Below are positions 16,849-25,144 of a stretch of DNA of 64,000 bases, one piece after another. How positions within the stretch are numbered: the first letter of the stretch is position 1; the number at the start of each line of letters is the position of its first letter. Under the pieces are notes generated by a model, which did no database searches, was not told where the DNA came from, and saw only the letters and a program-made list of their open reading frames with translations. The position numbers and the translations under genes were made by a program. The stretch comes from Streptomyces wedmorensis (lineage in GTDB: Bacteria; Actinomycetota; Actinomycetes; Streptomycetales; Streptomycetaceae), in NCBI RefSeq assembly GCF_000716445.1, contig NZ_JNWK01000013.1:1-64000 (forward strand), given 5' to 3'.

Positions 16849-17712
16849 ATGGCTCAACGCCCGCTCGCCGACGACATCCGGCTGAAACTCGGCACTCTCA
16901 GCCCGGCGGAACGCCGAGTGGCCCGAGTGCTCCTTGCCGCCTACCCCTCCGCCGGCTTCGAGACCGTCTCCGCGATCGCCGAAAGAGCGGGCGTCAGCGC
17001 GCCCACCGTCCTCCGATTCGTCGGCCGCCTCGGCTTCACCGGCTTCCCCGACTTCCAGGGCGCCCTCCGCCGCGAGCTCGACGCACGTAACGCCTCGCCC
17101 ATCTCGCTCTACGAGACCGCGGGAGAGCCCTCTTCCACGGACTCCACCGACGGATTGATCAGCCGTACCAGCGAGCTCCTGAGCGCTGCTCTCGTCAAGA
17201 CCCTCGCCGAGGTACCACCCCACGACCTGCAGAGCGCCGTCGCGCTCCTGTCCGACAGGAAGCGCCGTATCACCCTGCTCGGCGGCCGCTTCACCCACCT
17301 GCTGGCCCAGTACCTGGGCCTGCACCTCATGCAGCTCCGCCGAGACGTCCGTTTCCTGCCCGACCGCGACGTCGAGCGAACGGCCGCCCTCGCCGCCCTG
17401 AGCCGAAGAGATGTCGTCGTCGTCTTCGACTACCGGCGCTACGAGGAGACCAACCTGGCTGTCGCCCGGCTGACGCAGGAGAGCGGCGGCAAGGTCATCG
17501 TCTTCACCGATACGTGGCTGTCGCCGGCCACCACCCACGCCGAGGTCGTCCTCTCCAGCCGGGTCGACAGCCCCTCTCCCTACGACAGCCTCGTTCCCAC
17601 GCTTGCTGTCATCGAGGCGATCGTCGCCGGACTCGTCGGCACCCTCGGCACCGACGCTCACGAGCACATGAAGCACAGCGAAGACGTCGCCCGCCGGATC
17701 AACCTGGTCTGA
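16849..17712 (+). CDS. RpiR/MurR family transcriptional regulator (copy 1)
   Basis: The product has 287 residues: an N-terminal RpiR helix-turn-helix (SPAERRVARVLLAAYPSAGF, then AERAGVSAPTVLRFVGRLGF) and a SIS phospho-sugar-type domain from about residue 120 (LLGGRFTHLLAQYLGLHLMQ). Most RpiR members sense sugar phosphates, but amino-acid and peptide pathways are also controlled by this family. I start at ATG 16849 because this matches the N-terminus of its paralogue at 23988-24866; upstream in-frame starts give a Pro/Arg-rich extension without homology. It sits between the second S51 gene and the second binding protein and probably controls this locus. Confidence 0.88.
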   Translation: MAQRPLADDIRLKLGTLSPAERRVARVLLAAYPSAGFETVSAIAERAGVSAPTVLRFVGRLGFTGFPDFQGALRRELDARNASPISLYETAGEPSSTDSTDGLISRTSELLSAALVKTLAEVPPHDLQSAVALLSDRKRRITLLGGRFTHLLAQYLGLHLMQLRRDVRFLPDRDVERTAALAALSRRDVVVVFDYRRYEETNLAVARLTQESGGKVIVFTDTWLSPATTHAEVVLSSRVDSPSPYDSLVPTLAVIEAIVAGLVGTLGTDAHEHMKHSEDVARRINLV

Positions 17713-17769
17713 CGCAGGCGGCGTGTGAACCCGTACCTACCCACTGCCCCGCTCACCAGGAGAATCCGC

Positions 17770-18714
17770 ATGTCAGCACGCCGATTGCCCCTCGCCCTTG
17801 TCCTGGCCACTGTGACGCTCGGCGCGTGTACCGACGGCGGAGCCCCACGAGACGAATCTCCCGCCAAGGCCGGCCCCGTCACGGTGATCCCCGGACTCAC
17901 CGTCACGCCCGACCCCACTCTCCACGCGGAACTGCCCGCGGACATCCGCTCCTCCGGAGTCGTCCGGGTCGCGACCGATGTTCCCTACCCTCCCTTCGAG
18001 ATGTTCGAGAGCGAGGGCAGCAAGCAGATCACCGGAATCGACTTCGACCTCGGCCAGGCTCTCGGAGCCCGACTTGGCGTCAGGTTCGACTTCCAGGCGC
18101 AGAAGTTCGACGGCATCCTGCCCGCCGTCGAGGCCGGCAAGTTCGACGCCGTGATGTCCGCCATGACCGACAAGAAGGCCAGGCAGCGGTCGGTCGATTT
18201 CGTGGACTACCTCAACGCCGGTCCCGGATGGCTGGTCAAGAAGGGGAACCCCGAGGGAATCACCGTCGTCACCGATGTCTGCGGGAAGGCAGTGGGGGTC
18301 CAGACGGGCATGAATCACCAGAAGCTGCTCGAACAGCGGCAGGACCTGTGCAAGTCCAAGAACCTTCCCCTGATCAAGATCCTCTCGTTCTCCAAGGACT
18401 CGGAAGCACAGCTCGCTCTGCGCAGCGGCAAGGTCGTGGCCGACTACCTCGACGAGGTCACCGCCGGTTACGTCGCCGCCAAGGCCGACGACGGGGCCGC
18501 TTTCTCCACCGTCACCGGACGAGCCGCGGTCGGCGAGTACAGTGCGTCGCCCATGGGAATCGGAGTGTCCAAGAACAGCCCGGGACTCAAGGAGGCCATC
18601 CAGGCCGCCCTCCAGTCCCTGATGGACGACGGCTCCTACGAGAAGATCCTGAGGAAGTACAACGTTCCCGGGATCGCCATACCCAAGGCCACCGTCAACG
18701 GCTCGCTGGACTGA
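17770..18714 (+). CDS. Amino-acid/dipeptide ABC transporter substrate-binding lipoprotein (copy 2)
   Basis: The 314-residue lipoprotein has lipobox LGAC (Cys20). It is strikingly similar to the binding protein at 11386-12330: [47 protein letters not shown] and [19 protein letters not shown] all have near-identical partners there. The match argues for duplication within the locus and for the same or a related ligand. No permease or ATPase accompanies it, so it likely shares those at 12333-14056. AGGAG lies seven bases before ATG. A 20-base perfect hairpin follows. Confidence 0.9.
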   Translation: MSARRLPLALVLATVTLGACTDGGAPRDESPAKAGPVTVIPGLTVTPDPTLHAELPADIRSSGVVRVATDVPYPPFEMFESEGSKQITGIDFDLGQALGARLGVRFDFQAQKFDGILPAVEAGKFDAVMSAMTDKKARQRSVDFVDYLNAGPGWLVKKGNPEGITVVTDVCGKAVGVQTGMNHQKLLEQRQDLCKSKNLPLIKILSFSKDSEAQLALRSGKVVADYLDEVTAGYVAAKADDGAAFSTVTGRAAVGEYSASPMGIGVSKNSPGLKEAIQAALQSLMDDGSYEKILRKYNVPGIAIPKATVNGSLD

Positions 18715-18779
18715 CTCCCCCGTACCGCCGTCGCCCTGGGGGCATCCGCTCGCGGTCACTGCCCCGTCGCCGCTGGTTC

Positions 18780-18825
18780 GTGCGGCACGTCGTCGGGAGG
18801 TATGTCTCCCGACGACGTGCCGCAC
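18780..18825. terminator. Strong 20-base-pair hairpin terminator
   Basis: The arm 18780-18799 (starting GTGCGGCACG) is perfectly complementary to 18806-18825, with a six-base loop GTATGT. Twenty unbroken base pairs make it the strongest simple hairpin I found in the window. It closes the transporter locus and insulates the MarR gene. Confidence 0.85.
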
Positions 18826-18865
18826 GCCCCTCGACCAGGAGAGCGTTACCGGGGCGTGGCTTCTA

Positions 18866-18871
18866 TACGCT
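18866..18871 (+). promoter_or_regulatory. Candidate -10 element for a leaderless marR transcript
   Basis: TACGCT fits the actinobacterial TAnnnT -10 consensus and ends six bases before the GTG at 18878. A start site seven bases downstream would coincide with the start codon, giving a leaderless mRNA, which is common in Streptomyces. No convincing ribosome-binding site precedes the GTG, in agreement. The -35 is not clear. Confidence 0.4.
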
Positions 18872-18877
18872 GGTGGG

Positions 18878-19366
18878 GTGACCCATGGGCAGCAAGGCGG
18901 CGCCGAAGCGAGCGACATCAGAGCGGTCGACCTGCAGAGTTTCGCCGTCGCGCTGCGCCGGACCATCTCGGAGATCAGTCGCCTCGTCCACGGCTTCGCC
19001 GCCGCGCAGGGATTGCACCCCACCGATGTGCAGGCGCTCTCGCTCGTACTCGACCACCCGGATCCGCCCACGCCTGGTCTGTTGCGAGACCGTCTCGGCC
19101 TCACCTCGGGTGCGGTGACTGCCTGCCTCGACCGACTTGAGAAGGCCGGCCACATCTACCGCAGCAGGGACGACGTCGATCGCCGGGTCGTTCGCATCCA
19201 CTACGCGGAAGGAGCCCGGGCGGCGGCGCGCTCGTACTTCATGCCGCTCGCGCAGGCGACCGAACGGGCACGCGGGCGGTTCACCGACGACGAACTCGCG
19301 GTGGTGTTGCGGTACCTCGGCGCTCTGAACGCCGAACTGGCCGAGCTTCGGGTCCCGAGGCGCTGA
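18878..19366 (+). CDS. MarR family transcriptional regulator
   Basis: The 162-residue protein has the MarR winged helix: LHPTDVQALSLVLDHPDPPT, LRDRLGLTSGAVTACLDRLE (recognition helix) and the wing RSRDDVDRRVVRIHYAEGAR. The D-x-R-x-x-R/V wing is diagnostic. It is followed by an MMPL exporter gene preceded by a good palindrome, so it probably represses that exporter until a small molecule is bound. The GTG start has no clear Shine-Dalgarno sequence and may be read from a leaderless message. Confidence 0.88.
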   Translation: MTHGQQGGAEASDIRAVDLQSFAVALRRTISEISRLVHGFAAAQGLHPTDVQALSLVLDHPDPPTPGLLRDRLGLTSGAVTACLDRLEKAGHIYRSRDDVDRRVVRIHYAEGARAAARSYFMPLAQATERARGRFTDDELAVVLRYLGALNAELAELRVPRR

Positions 19367-19497
19367 CTCCCGGGGCGGCGTGAACCATCTTTTCGTGAAT
19401 CGGGTGCATCCACGGAACGGCCCCGCACAGAAGCCCTACCGATCCAGAAGCTTCCGCCACTCGTGGGCAGTTGCAGGTACGGGTCATGGTTCAATCT

Positions 19498-19514
19498 ATC
19501 TCAATCGTTGAGAT
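19498..19514. promoter_or_regulatory. MarR-type operator upstream of the MMPL gene
   Basis: ATCTCAA-TCG-TTGAGAT is a perfect 7-base inverted repeat with a 3-base centre, 36 bases before the MMPL start. Length and spacing are typical of MarR dimer sites. The AT-rich makeup stands out from the surrounding DNA. Confidence 0.7.
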
Positions 19515-19549
19515 TGTTTGTTGTCGAGAGATCCTTTCCGGGAGTTTTC

Positions 19550-21631
19550 ATGTCCACACCCCTGCGGTGGGCCGGCCGACTGCTGCCGCTCCTCATGCTC
19601 GTCGTCTGGCTCGCCATCGGAGGAGGGCTGGGCCCCTACGCGGGCAAACTCGGAGAGGTCGCCACAAACGATCAAGCGGCCTTCCTTCCTCGCAGCGCCG
19701 AATCCACCCAGGTCCTGCTGGAGCAGGAAGCCTTCCGTCAGGAAGAGACCCTGCCCGCCCTGATCGTCTGGACAGCCCCGGGAGGTGGGCGACTGGACCC
19801 CGCGGTGCAAGCGGCGGCGACGCAATCGCTCGCATCGCTGAAGGGCGCGCCAGGGGTGATCGGCGTACCTTCTCCGGCGCTGCCGTCCACGGACGGCGAA
19901 GCCCTGCGGGGGGTCGTCCAACTCCGACCCGACCTGGGCGACGAACTTCCGGCGACGATCGAGAAGATCGATGCCACGGCGTCCGCCGTTCCGAACACGG
20001 AGGCATGGCTCGGCGGACCTGCCGCCACGCAGGCCGACCTCACCGACGCCTTCGCCGGCATCGACGGCCTTCTGCTGGCGGTCGCCCTGGTGACAGTCCT
20101 GGTGATCCTGCTCCTCGTCTATCGAAGTGTCCTGCTCCCGCTGATGATCATCATCGGAGCCGTGTTCGCTCTCGGACTGGCCTGCGCCGTCGTCTACTTC
20201 CTGGCCGACCATGACATCGTGCGCGTGGACGGCCAGGTGCAGGGCATCCTGTCCATCCTCGTCATCGGGGCCGCCACCGACTACGCGCTGCTGCTGGCCG
20301 CCCGCTACCGAGAGGAGCTCGGAGCTCGGGACGGGGACCGCATGCCCGCCATGCGGGCCGCGCTGCGGCAGTCCATCGGGCCGATCACGGCCAGCGCGGC
20401 CACCGTCGCACTCGGTCTTCTCGCGCTCCTCTTCAGCGACCTGACCAACAACCGCGCACTGGGGCCGGTCGGAGCGATCGGCATCGTGTGTGCCGTGTTG
20501 AGCGCTGTGACGTTCCTTCCCGCGGTCCTGGTTCTGCTCGGCCGTGCCGCCTACTGGCCCGCACGCCCCAAGGCGACACCCGCCGACGACGCGCACCCGA
20601 TCTGGCGCAGGATCGCCGCCCTCGTCGACCGGGCACCCCGCAAGGTATGGGGAGGATCCCTCGCCGCCCTCCTGGTCTGCGCCGCCTTCTCTTTCACCCT
20701 CGACTCCAAGGGCGTGCCGCTCGACGAGATCTTCGTCAAGGACGCCCCGTCCGTCGCGGCCCAGGAGCGACTTGGCGAACACTTCCCCGGTGGTGCCGGT
20801 AATCCTGCCGTCGTCATCGCTGACGCAGGCGCCGCAGAGAAGATCCGATCGACCGCGGAGGGGGTCGAAGGAGTCGACTCCGCCACCGTCTTCACAGCCC
20901 CCGGGGCTTCCGGAACGACCAAGCCGCTCGTCGCGGACGGGCGTGTGCGTATCGACGTCACCCTCGCGGATGCCGCGGACACCGATGCGGCGAAGGGCAC
21001 GATCGCCGACCTCCGATCGGCCCTCCATGCCCTACCGGACGCCGACGCCCTGGTCGGCGGGTACACCGCACAGCAGTACGACACTCAGGTCACCGCAGAA
21101 CGGGACCGCAAGCTCATCGTTCCCGTGGTGCTCGCGATCATTCTGGTGATTCTCTTCGGCCTGCTGCGCTCGATCCTGCTTCCCCTGCTCCTGGTGGCGA
21201 CGGTCGCGCTCAACTTCGCCGCCACCCTCGGGGTGTCCTCTCTCGTGTTCGAGCATGTCTTCGGATTCACCGGAACAGACTCGGCCGTGCCCTTGTACGG
21301 CTTCGTCTTCCTGGTGGCACTCGGCGTTGACTACAACATCTTCCTCATGTCCCGCGTCCGCGAGGAGACCGTCCAGCACGGTACGCGGGAGGGAATGCGG
21401 CGGGGCTTGATCGCCACCGGCGGTGTCATCACCTCGGCCGGTGTCGTCCTGGCCGCCACCTTCGCGGCCCTGGGCGTCATCCCGCTTGCCTTCCTGGTGC
21501 AGATCGCGTTCATCGTCGCCTTCGGCGTCCTTCTCGACACCCTGGTCGTCCGGTCGCTGCTTGTCCCCGCCTTGGTGCGTGACATCGGCCCCGCAGTGTG
21601 GTGGCCGGGCGCACTCCGGCACCGCCCTTGA
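19550..21631 (+). CDS. MMPL family RND-type exporter
   Basis: The 693-residue membrane protein has the two-fold MMPL architecture: one N-terminal helix, a large outside domain, a cluster of five or six helices (LLLAVALVTVLVILLLVYRS onward, with the GAATDYALLLAARYREELG motif), then a repeat with LVALGVDYNIFLMSRVREET. The paired (G/A)-x-x-x-D-Y motifs carry the proton-relay aspartates. In Actinobacteria such proteins export lipids, siderophores or drugs. GGGAG lies five bases before ATG 19550. Control by the adjacent MarR protein is inferred from the operator. The substrate is unknown. Confidence 0.92.
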   Translation: MSTPLRWAGRLLPLLMLVVWLAIGGGLGPYAGKLGEVATNDQAAFLPRSAESTQVLLEQEAFRQEETLPALIVWTAPGGGRLDPAVQAAATQSLASLKGAPGVIGVPSPALPSTDGEALRGVVQLRPDLGDELPATIEKIDATASAVPNTEAWLGGPAATQADLTDAFAGIDGLLLAVALVTVLVILLLVYRSVLLPLMIIIGAVFALGLACAVVYFLADHDIVRVDGQVQGILSILVIGAATDYALLLAARYREELGARDGDRMPAMRAALRQSIGPITASAATVALGLLALLFSDLTNNRALGPVGAIGIVCAVLSAVTFLPAVLVLLGRAAYWPARPKATPADDAHPIWRRIAALVDRAPRKVWGGSLAALLVCAAFSFTLDSKGVPLDEIFVKDAPSVAAQERLGEHFPGGAGNPAVVIADAGAAEKIRSTAEGVEGVDSATVFTAPGASGTTKPLVADGRVRIDVTLADAADTDAAKGTIADLRSALHALPDADALVGGYTAQQYDTQVTAERDRKLIVPVVLAIILVILFGLLRSILLPLLLVATVALNFAATLGVSSLVFEHVFGFTGTDSAVPLYGFVFLVALGVDYNIFLMSRVREETVQHGTREGMRRGLIATGGVITSAGVVLAATFAALGVIPLAFLVQIAFIVAFGVLLDTLVVRSLLVPALVRDIGPAVWWPGALRHRP

Positions 21632-21674
21632 CGGCCGGCACGCGCGCCCGGCACTTACCTGCCTCCCCTCGCAC

Positions 21675-21712
21675 CGCCCCCTTGGTTCTCGAGTCCGTGA
21701 ACGAAGGGGGCG
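21675..21712 (+). terminator. Hairpin terminator after the MMPL gene
   Basis: CGCCCCCTT (21675-21683) pairs perfectly with AAGGGGGCG (21704-21712), and inside the loop GTTC can also pair with GAAC. It begins 43 bases after the exporter stop. Confidence 0.7.
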
Positions 21713-22114
21713 TTGTGGTCCGTGCCGCTCCATGCGCGCGTGCGTGGCCCGGCACGCGGGGTTCGACCCCATGTACTCCGTGCGACCCACCAAGACGGAG
21801 AATTCTCCGCACAGAACCTCCCGGAACGCGCGGGAACTCAACTCCAGGCGAGCGGGCTGCGCCGCCATCGCAGAGGCACGCCTCGCCGTCCCTGGTGGCT
21901 ACTCACCGACTTCACCTCTCGCCCTCTCGCGACGGTCTCCCGACGAGTGGAGAGCGGCAGGGGAGCCTCCCCCGATCCGTGTGTCGTTCGCCGGCGGGAT
22001 TCCCCTGCGTACCCAGCGCCGCACCGTCCGCGCGGTGAGAGCCCTCGCCAGACCCGACAGGGCCACCGATGCCCTGCGTCGTCTGCCGACGACGGCCCTT
22101 CGGTGAACAACGGC
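21713..22114. other. Non-coding stretch between the MMPL terminator and the crtB relic
   Basis: About 400 bases in which open frames on both strands give only Arg/Pro/Ser-rich text. No gene, tRNA or repeat could be supported. Confidence 0.4.
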
Positions 22115-22937
22115 CTAGCCCTCCGCCTCGATCACGTCCAGGATGTCCCGGTACAGCACGAAGGCCGTGCGGATGCAAGGCGAGGACGTGGGATCGAGCA
22201 GCGCGATTCCGGGTTCCGCCTCTCGGCAGACGCGACGTGTGACGTCCGCGGCAGCTCTCATGGCGGACGTGATGCGCGAGTCCCGGCTCCCGGTCAGACG
22301 GCTCCACCGCAGGCGGTCCCGGTCCACGCCGTAGGCAGCGAGCAGGTCGGACGGCAGGTAGACCCTTCCGCGGTCCAGGTCCTCTCCGACGTCCCTGAGG
22401 AAGTTGGTCAGCTGGAAGGCGATGCCCAGGGCGGCCGCATGGGGTTCGGCTTCCTCTTGGGGCAGACGGTCCCCAGGACGGGGACCGTCTGCAGCCCGAT
22501 GACGGCTGCCGAACCGTACATGTACGTGCTCAGCTCGTCGTGCGTCGCGTACGAGCGCACCGAAAGATCGCTGCGCATCGAGGCCAGGAAGGCGCTGAAG
22601 CTGTCTGGCGGAATGTCATAGCGGGCGCGGGTGTACGCCGCGGCCGCCACTGCCGGTTCACTGACCGCTTCCCCGCGGAGCGCCCTGCCCACTGTGCTTC
22701 GAGGTCGTCCAGGGCCGTCGACCGCTGAGCTTGCGAGGAGCGTCCGTCCATGTCGTCGTCGGCGTACCGGGCGAAGCCGTACAACGCGTGCACGGTGCTC
22801 CGCCGTTCCACGGAGAGGGGACGGGTGGCGAGAAAGTACGTCCTGCCGTGGCGCGCGTTGAGTCGTCGGCATCGGGTGTACGCGGCGCGAAGGAACAGAT
22901 CGGTCACTCCTGCGGCGTCGAGCTCCCGGGCGGTCAA
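22115..22937 (-). pseudogene. crtB: Phytoene synthase (crtB) pseudogene, two frameshifts
   Basis: Three frames in succession give phytoene-synthase text. The first, from a TTG at 22937, reads [20 protein letters not shown] and [17 protein letters not shown], the first Asp-rich motif. The second reads [20 protein letters not shown] and [16 protein letters not shown]. The third reads [20 protein letters not shown] and ILDVIEAEG at the C-terminus. An active enzyme would join two geranylgeranyl diphosphates into phytoene. The second Asp-rich region falls at a frame break, so the product is dead. The TTG overlaps the crtI stop (TTGA), the coupled crtI-crtB order usual in Streptomyces. Confidence 0.85.
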
Positions 22938-23638
22938 CGTGAGGGCCTTCCGGCGCGAGGGGCGGTGGACAACGGAGGCGTCCGCTTGCCCCGCAGGCGG
23001 CTGCCCGCGCGCCGGACCTGCTGCCCTGCGATCCGCTGGGCAGCCCGCTTCCCCGGGATCAGCACAGGCGGAACACCTACACCCGGAGTGGTCCCGCATC
23101 CGGCGAGGACGACGTTCTCGGTGCCACGTACGAGGTTGCGAGGTCGGAACGGGCCGGTCTGGGCGAACGTGTGGGACACCGAGAAAGGTGTGCGCGCGCT
23201 GTGCCCCTGAGCCGTCCAGTGCGCGGGGTCACCAGGCACTCCTCGTCGATGGACCGATCCAGCCCGTGCAGGCCCCTGCGCTCCAGCTCGGCGAACAGCG
23301 AGTCGCGGTACCTCGGCCCGAGCTCGCTCCAGTGAGCGGTACTGGGGCGATGTCCGTGTTCGGGCAAGGAGGAGGACGTGGTGGAGGTGCTTGCCGGGTG
23401 GCGCCGGCATGGCGTCCGTCGCGGTCGGGCGGGTGATGAGGAACGACGGATCGCTCATGAGCGTTCCCGTACGCGTGAGCTCACGGAAGGTCGTCGACCA
23501 GCCTTCGCCGAAGGAGAGTGTGTGGTGACTGGGCACCGGCCACGTGCGGTCGATGCCCACGTGCAGGACCACCGCACTGAGGAAGTGCTGCAGCCCGGCA
23601 GGGCGACGGGGTTCGCGCCCGAGGAGTCGGTAGGTCAC
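22934..23638 (-). pseudogene. crtI: Phytoene desaturase (crtI) pseudogene, 5'-truncated
   Basis: The frame gives LQHFLSAVVLHVGIDRTWPV, HHTLSFGEGWSTTF and, at the end, [20 protein letters not shown] and [20 protein letters not shown], the FAD-binding C-terminal signature of CrtI-type desaturases. The middle (about 23215-23370) is in another frame ([33 protein letters not shown]), so two compensating indels scramble roughly 50 residues. The N-terminal dinucleotide-binding half is missing. A functional protein would have about 500 residues. Its 5' break point lies only 20 bases from the break point of the divergent DUF1295 fragment. Confidence 0.85.
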
Positions 23639-23658
23639 GGGAAGATCAGGGGTGAGTC

Positions 23659-23946
23659 ATGGACCGCGGGCTGTGGAGCCGGACCCGTCACCCCGACTAC
23701 TTCGGCGACTTCCTCGTCTGGTGGGGCCTCTACCTGACGGCCGCCGCAACCTGGCAGACCGCGGTTCTTTCGCTCGTCTCCCCGCTCGTCATGAGTGCCC
23801 TGCTCATCTGGGGCAGTGGCAAGCGCCTCCTCGAAGCCCACATGGCGGACCGCCCCGGACACGCCGCCTACCGGGCCCGCACCAGCGGGTTCTTCCCCCG
23901 TCCGCCACGTGGGCGGACGGACGCGCCGGCCCCCAGCCGGTACTGA
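23659..23946 (+). pseudogene. DUF1295 (steroid 5-alpha-reductase-like) C-terminal fragment
   Basis: The 95-residue frame begins MDRGLWSRTRHPDYFGDFLV and continues WWGLYLTAAATWQTAVLSLV and SGKRLLEAHMADRPGHAAYR. The RHP-x-Y-F-G-(D/E) motif is the NADPH/S-adenosylmethionine-region signature near the C-terminus of DUF1295 membrane proteins, which normally have 250 or more residues and an N-terminal bundle of helices. The ATG here corresponds to an internal Met. It is divergent from crtI and both are cut at nearly the same point, so one deletion probably removed both 5' halves. Confidence 0.7.
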
Positions 23947-23987
23947 CCGGAAGAACGCCCTACGAGCAATCGCGAGTGCGCCCCGGG

Positions 23988-24866
23988 TCAGATCAGCCCC
24001 GTGCGCTTTGCCACGCTTTCAGACATCTTCATCCTCTCGTGTCCCTCGTCGCCGATCCGGTCCAGGACCGCGGCGACCAAGGACTCCACGAGAGCCAGGG
24101 CAGGCGTAAGGCTGTCGTACGGAGAGTCGGACGTCACCTGAGTGGTGAGGACGACGTCCGCGTGGGCCGCGGCCGGCGACAGCCACGGGTCGGTGAAGAC
24201 GATGACTTTCCCACCACGTTCGCGGGCCAGTTCGGCCATGACGGTCTTGTCGGGTTCGTAGCGCCGGTAGTCGAACACCACGGTGACGTCGCGGCGCGCG
24301 AGCTGCGTGAGGAAGGAAGCCCGTTCCACATCCCTGTCGGGCAGGAAATGCACCTGGTCACGAAACTGCGTGAGATGCAGACCCAGGTACTGGGCCAGAA
24401 GGTGAGTGAACCTGCCGCCGGCAACGTGTACGCGGCGGCGGGGATCGCTCAACAGATTCACCGCGTCGTAGAACTCGTGTGGAGCGATCTCGTCGAACGT
24501 CTGCGACACGGCCTGCCGCACGAGCGACAGAGCTGCCCCGAGCCGGGCATCGGATGTTCCCTCGGGCCGTGCCGACGCGCTGTGCTCCGATGATCCGGAG
24601 TTCTCGTACAGGGTGATGGGTGAGGCCGTGCGCGCGTCGAGTTCGGAGCGCAGCGCCGCCTGCAGGTCGGGGAAGCCCTTGAAGCCCAGACGGGAAGCAC
24701 AGCGCAGGACCGTGGGAGCGGATACCGATGCTCGCTCTGCGATCGTGGCGACCGTCTCGAAGACCGTCGCCGGATAGCCGGCCAGCAAGACCCGCGCGAC
24801 CTTGCGTTCGGCCGGACTCAGATCTCCCAGTCGCCTGCGAATCTCGTCGGCCAGCGTATGGCTCAT
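23988..24866 (-). CDS. RpiR/MurR family transcriptional regulator (copy 2)
   Basis: The 292-residue protein is a close paralogue of the regulator at 16849-17712. Shared stretches include LGDLSPAERKVARVLLAGYP, GVSAPTVLR-like SVSAPTVLRCASRLGFKGFP, GGRFTHLLAQYLGLHL, DVVVVFDYRRYE-like VTVVFDYRRYEPDKTVMAEL and KVIVFTDPWLSPAAAHADVV. It has the same HTH plus SIS layout. GGAGG lies seven bases before ATG. It is isolated from any catabolic genes; its direct neighbours are the carotenoid relics and a TPR-protein relic. It may act on the same operators as copy 1 or be a displaced control gene of a lost transporter. Confidence 0.88.
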   Translation of the reverse strand: MSHTLADEIRRRLGDLSPAERKVARVLLAGYPATVFETVATIAERASVSAPTVLRCASRLGFKGFPDLQAALRSELDARTASPITLYENSGSSEHSASARPEGTSDARLGAALSLVRQAVSQTFDEIAPHEFYDAVNLLSDPRRRVHVAGGRFTHLLAQYLGLHLTQFRDQVHFLPDRDVERASFLTQLARRDVTVVFDYRRYEPDKTVMAELARERGGKVIVFTDPWLSPAAAHADVVLTTQVTSDSPYDSLTPALALVESLVAAVLDRIGDEGHERMKMSESVAKRTGLI

Positions 24867-25144
24867 CGGCTTTCCTCCCTGGTGTGGTCTGATCGCGGCG
24901 ATCTGCCGCTGCCACCAGCCGCGACCAGGCCATGCTCACTTCTCAGCCAAATGTACCGTGTGTTACGTGTGGGACGCCGGGGCCTGCTCGGTGTACGTGG
25001 GGACTGCTTGTGCTGGGCACGGGGGCCCTGCGTTCCGGGTCCGCCCGCGTCCGCACGAGGCGGTGCCTGCGCCGGGGCGGGTCGAGCGTCTGGCTGCTGG
25101 GCCCATGGGCTCGGAACGGCTTCCCCTCTGTGTCTTCAGCCTCC
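24867..25144. other. Upstream region of the RpiR gene, nothing else recognised
   Basis: These 278 bases lie upstream of rpiR copy 2 on the minus strand and downstream of the TPR relic. A short AT-rich patch near 24945-24970 is a plausible promoter site. No second copy of the 11267-11288 palindrome was found here by eye. Confidence 0.3.

Noticed and set aside
21741..21790. Possible tRNA 3' end or attachment site (GGGGTTCGACCCC)
   Set aside because: It looks like a T-arm, but no matching acceptor stem, D-arm or anticodon arm was found upstream, and no second copy suggesting an att duplication was seen.
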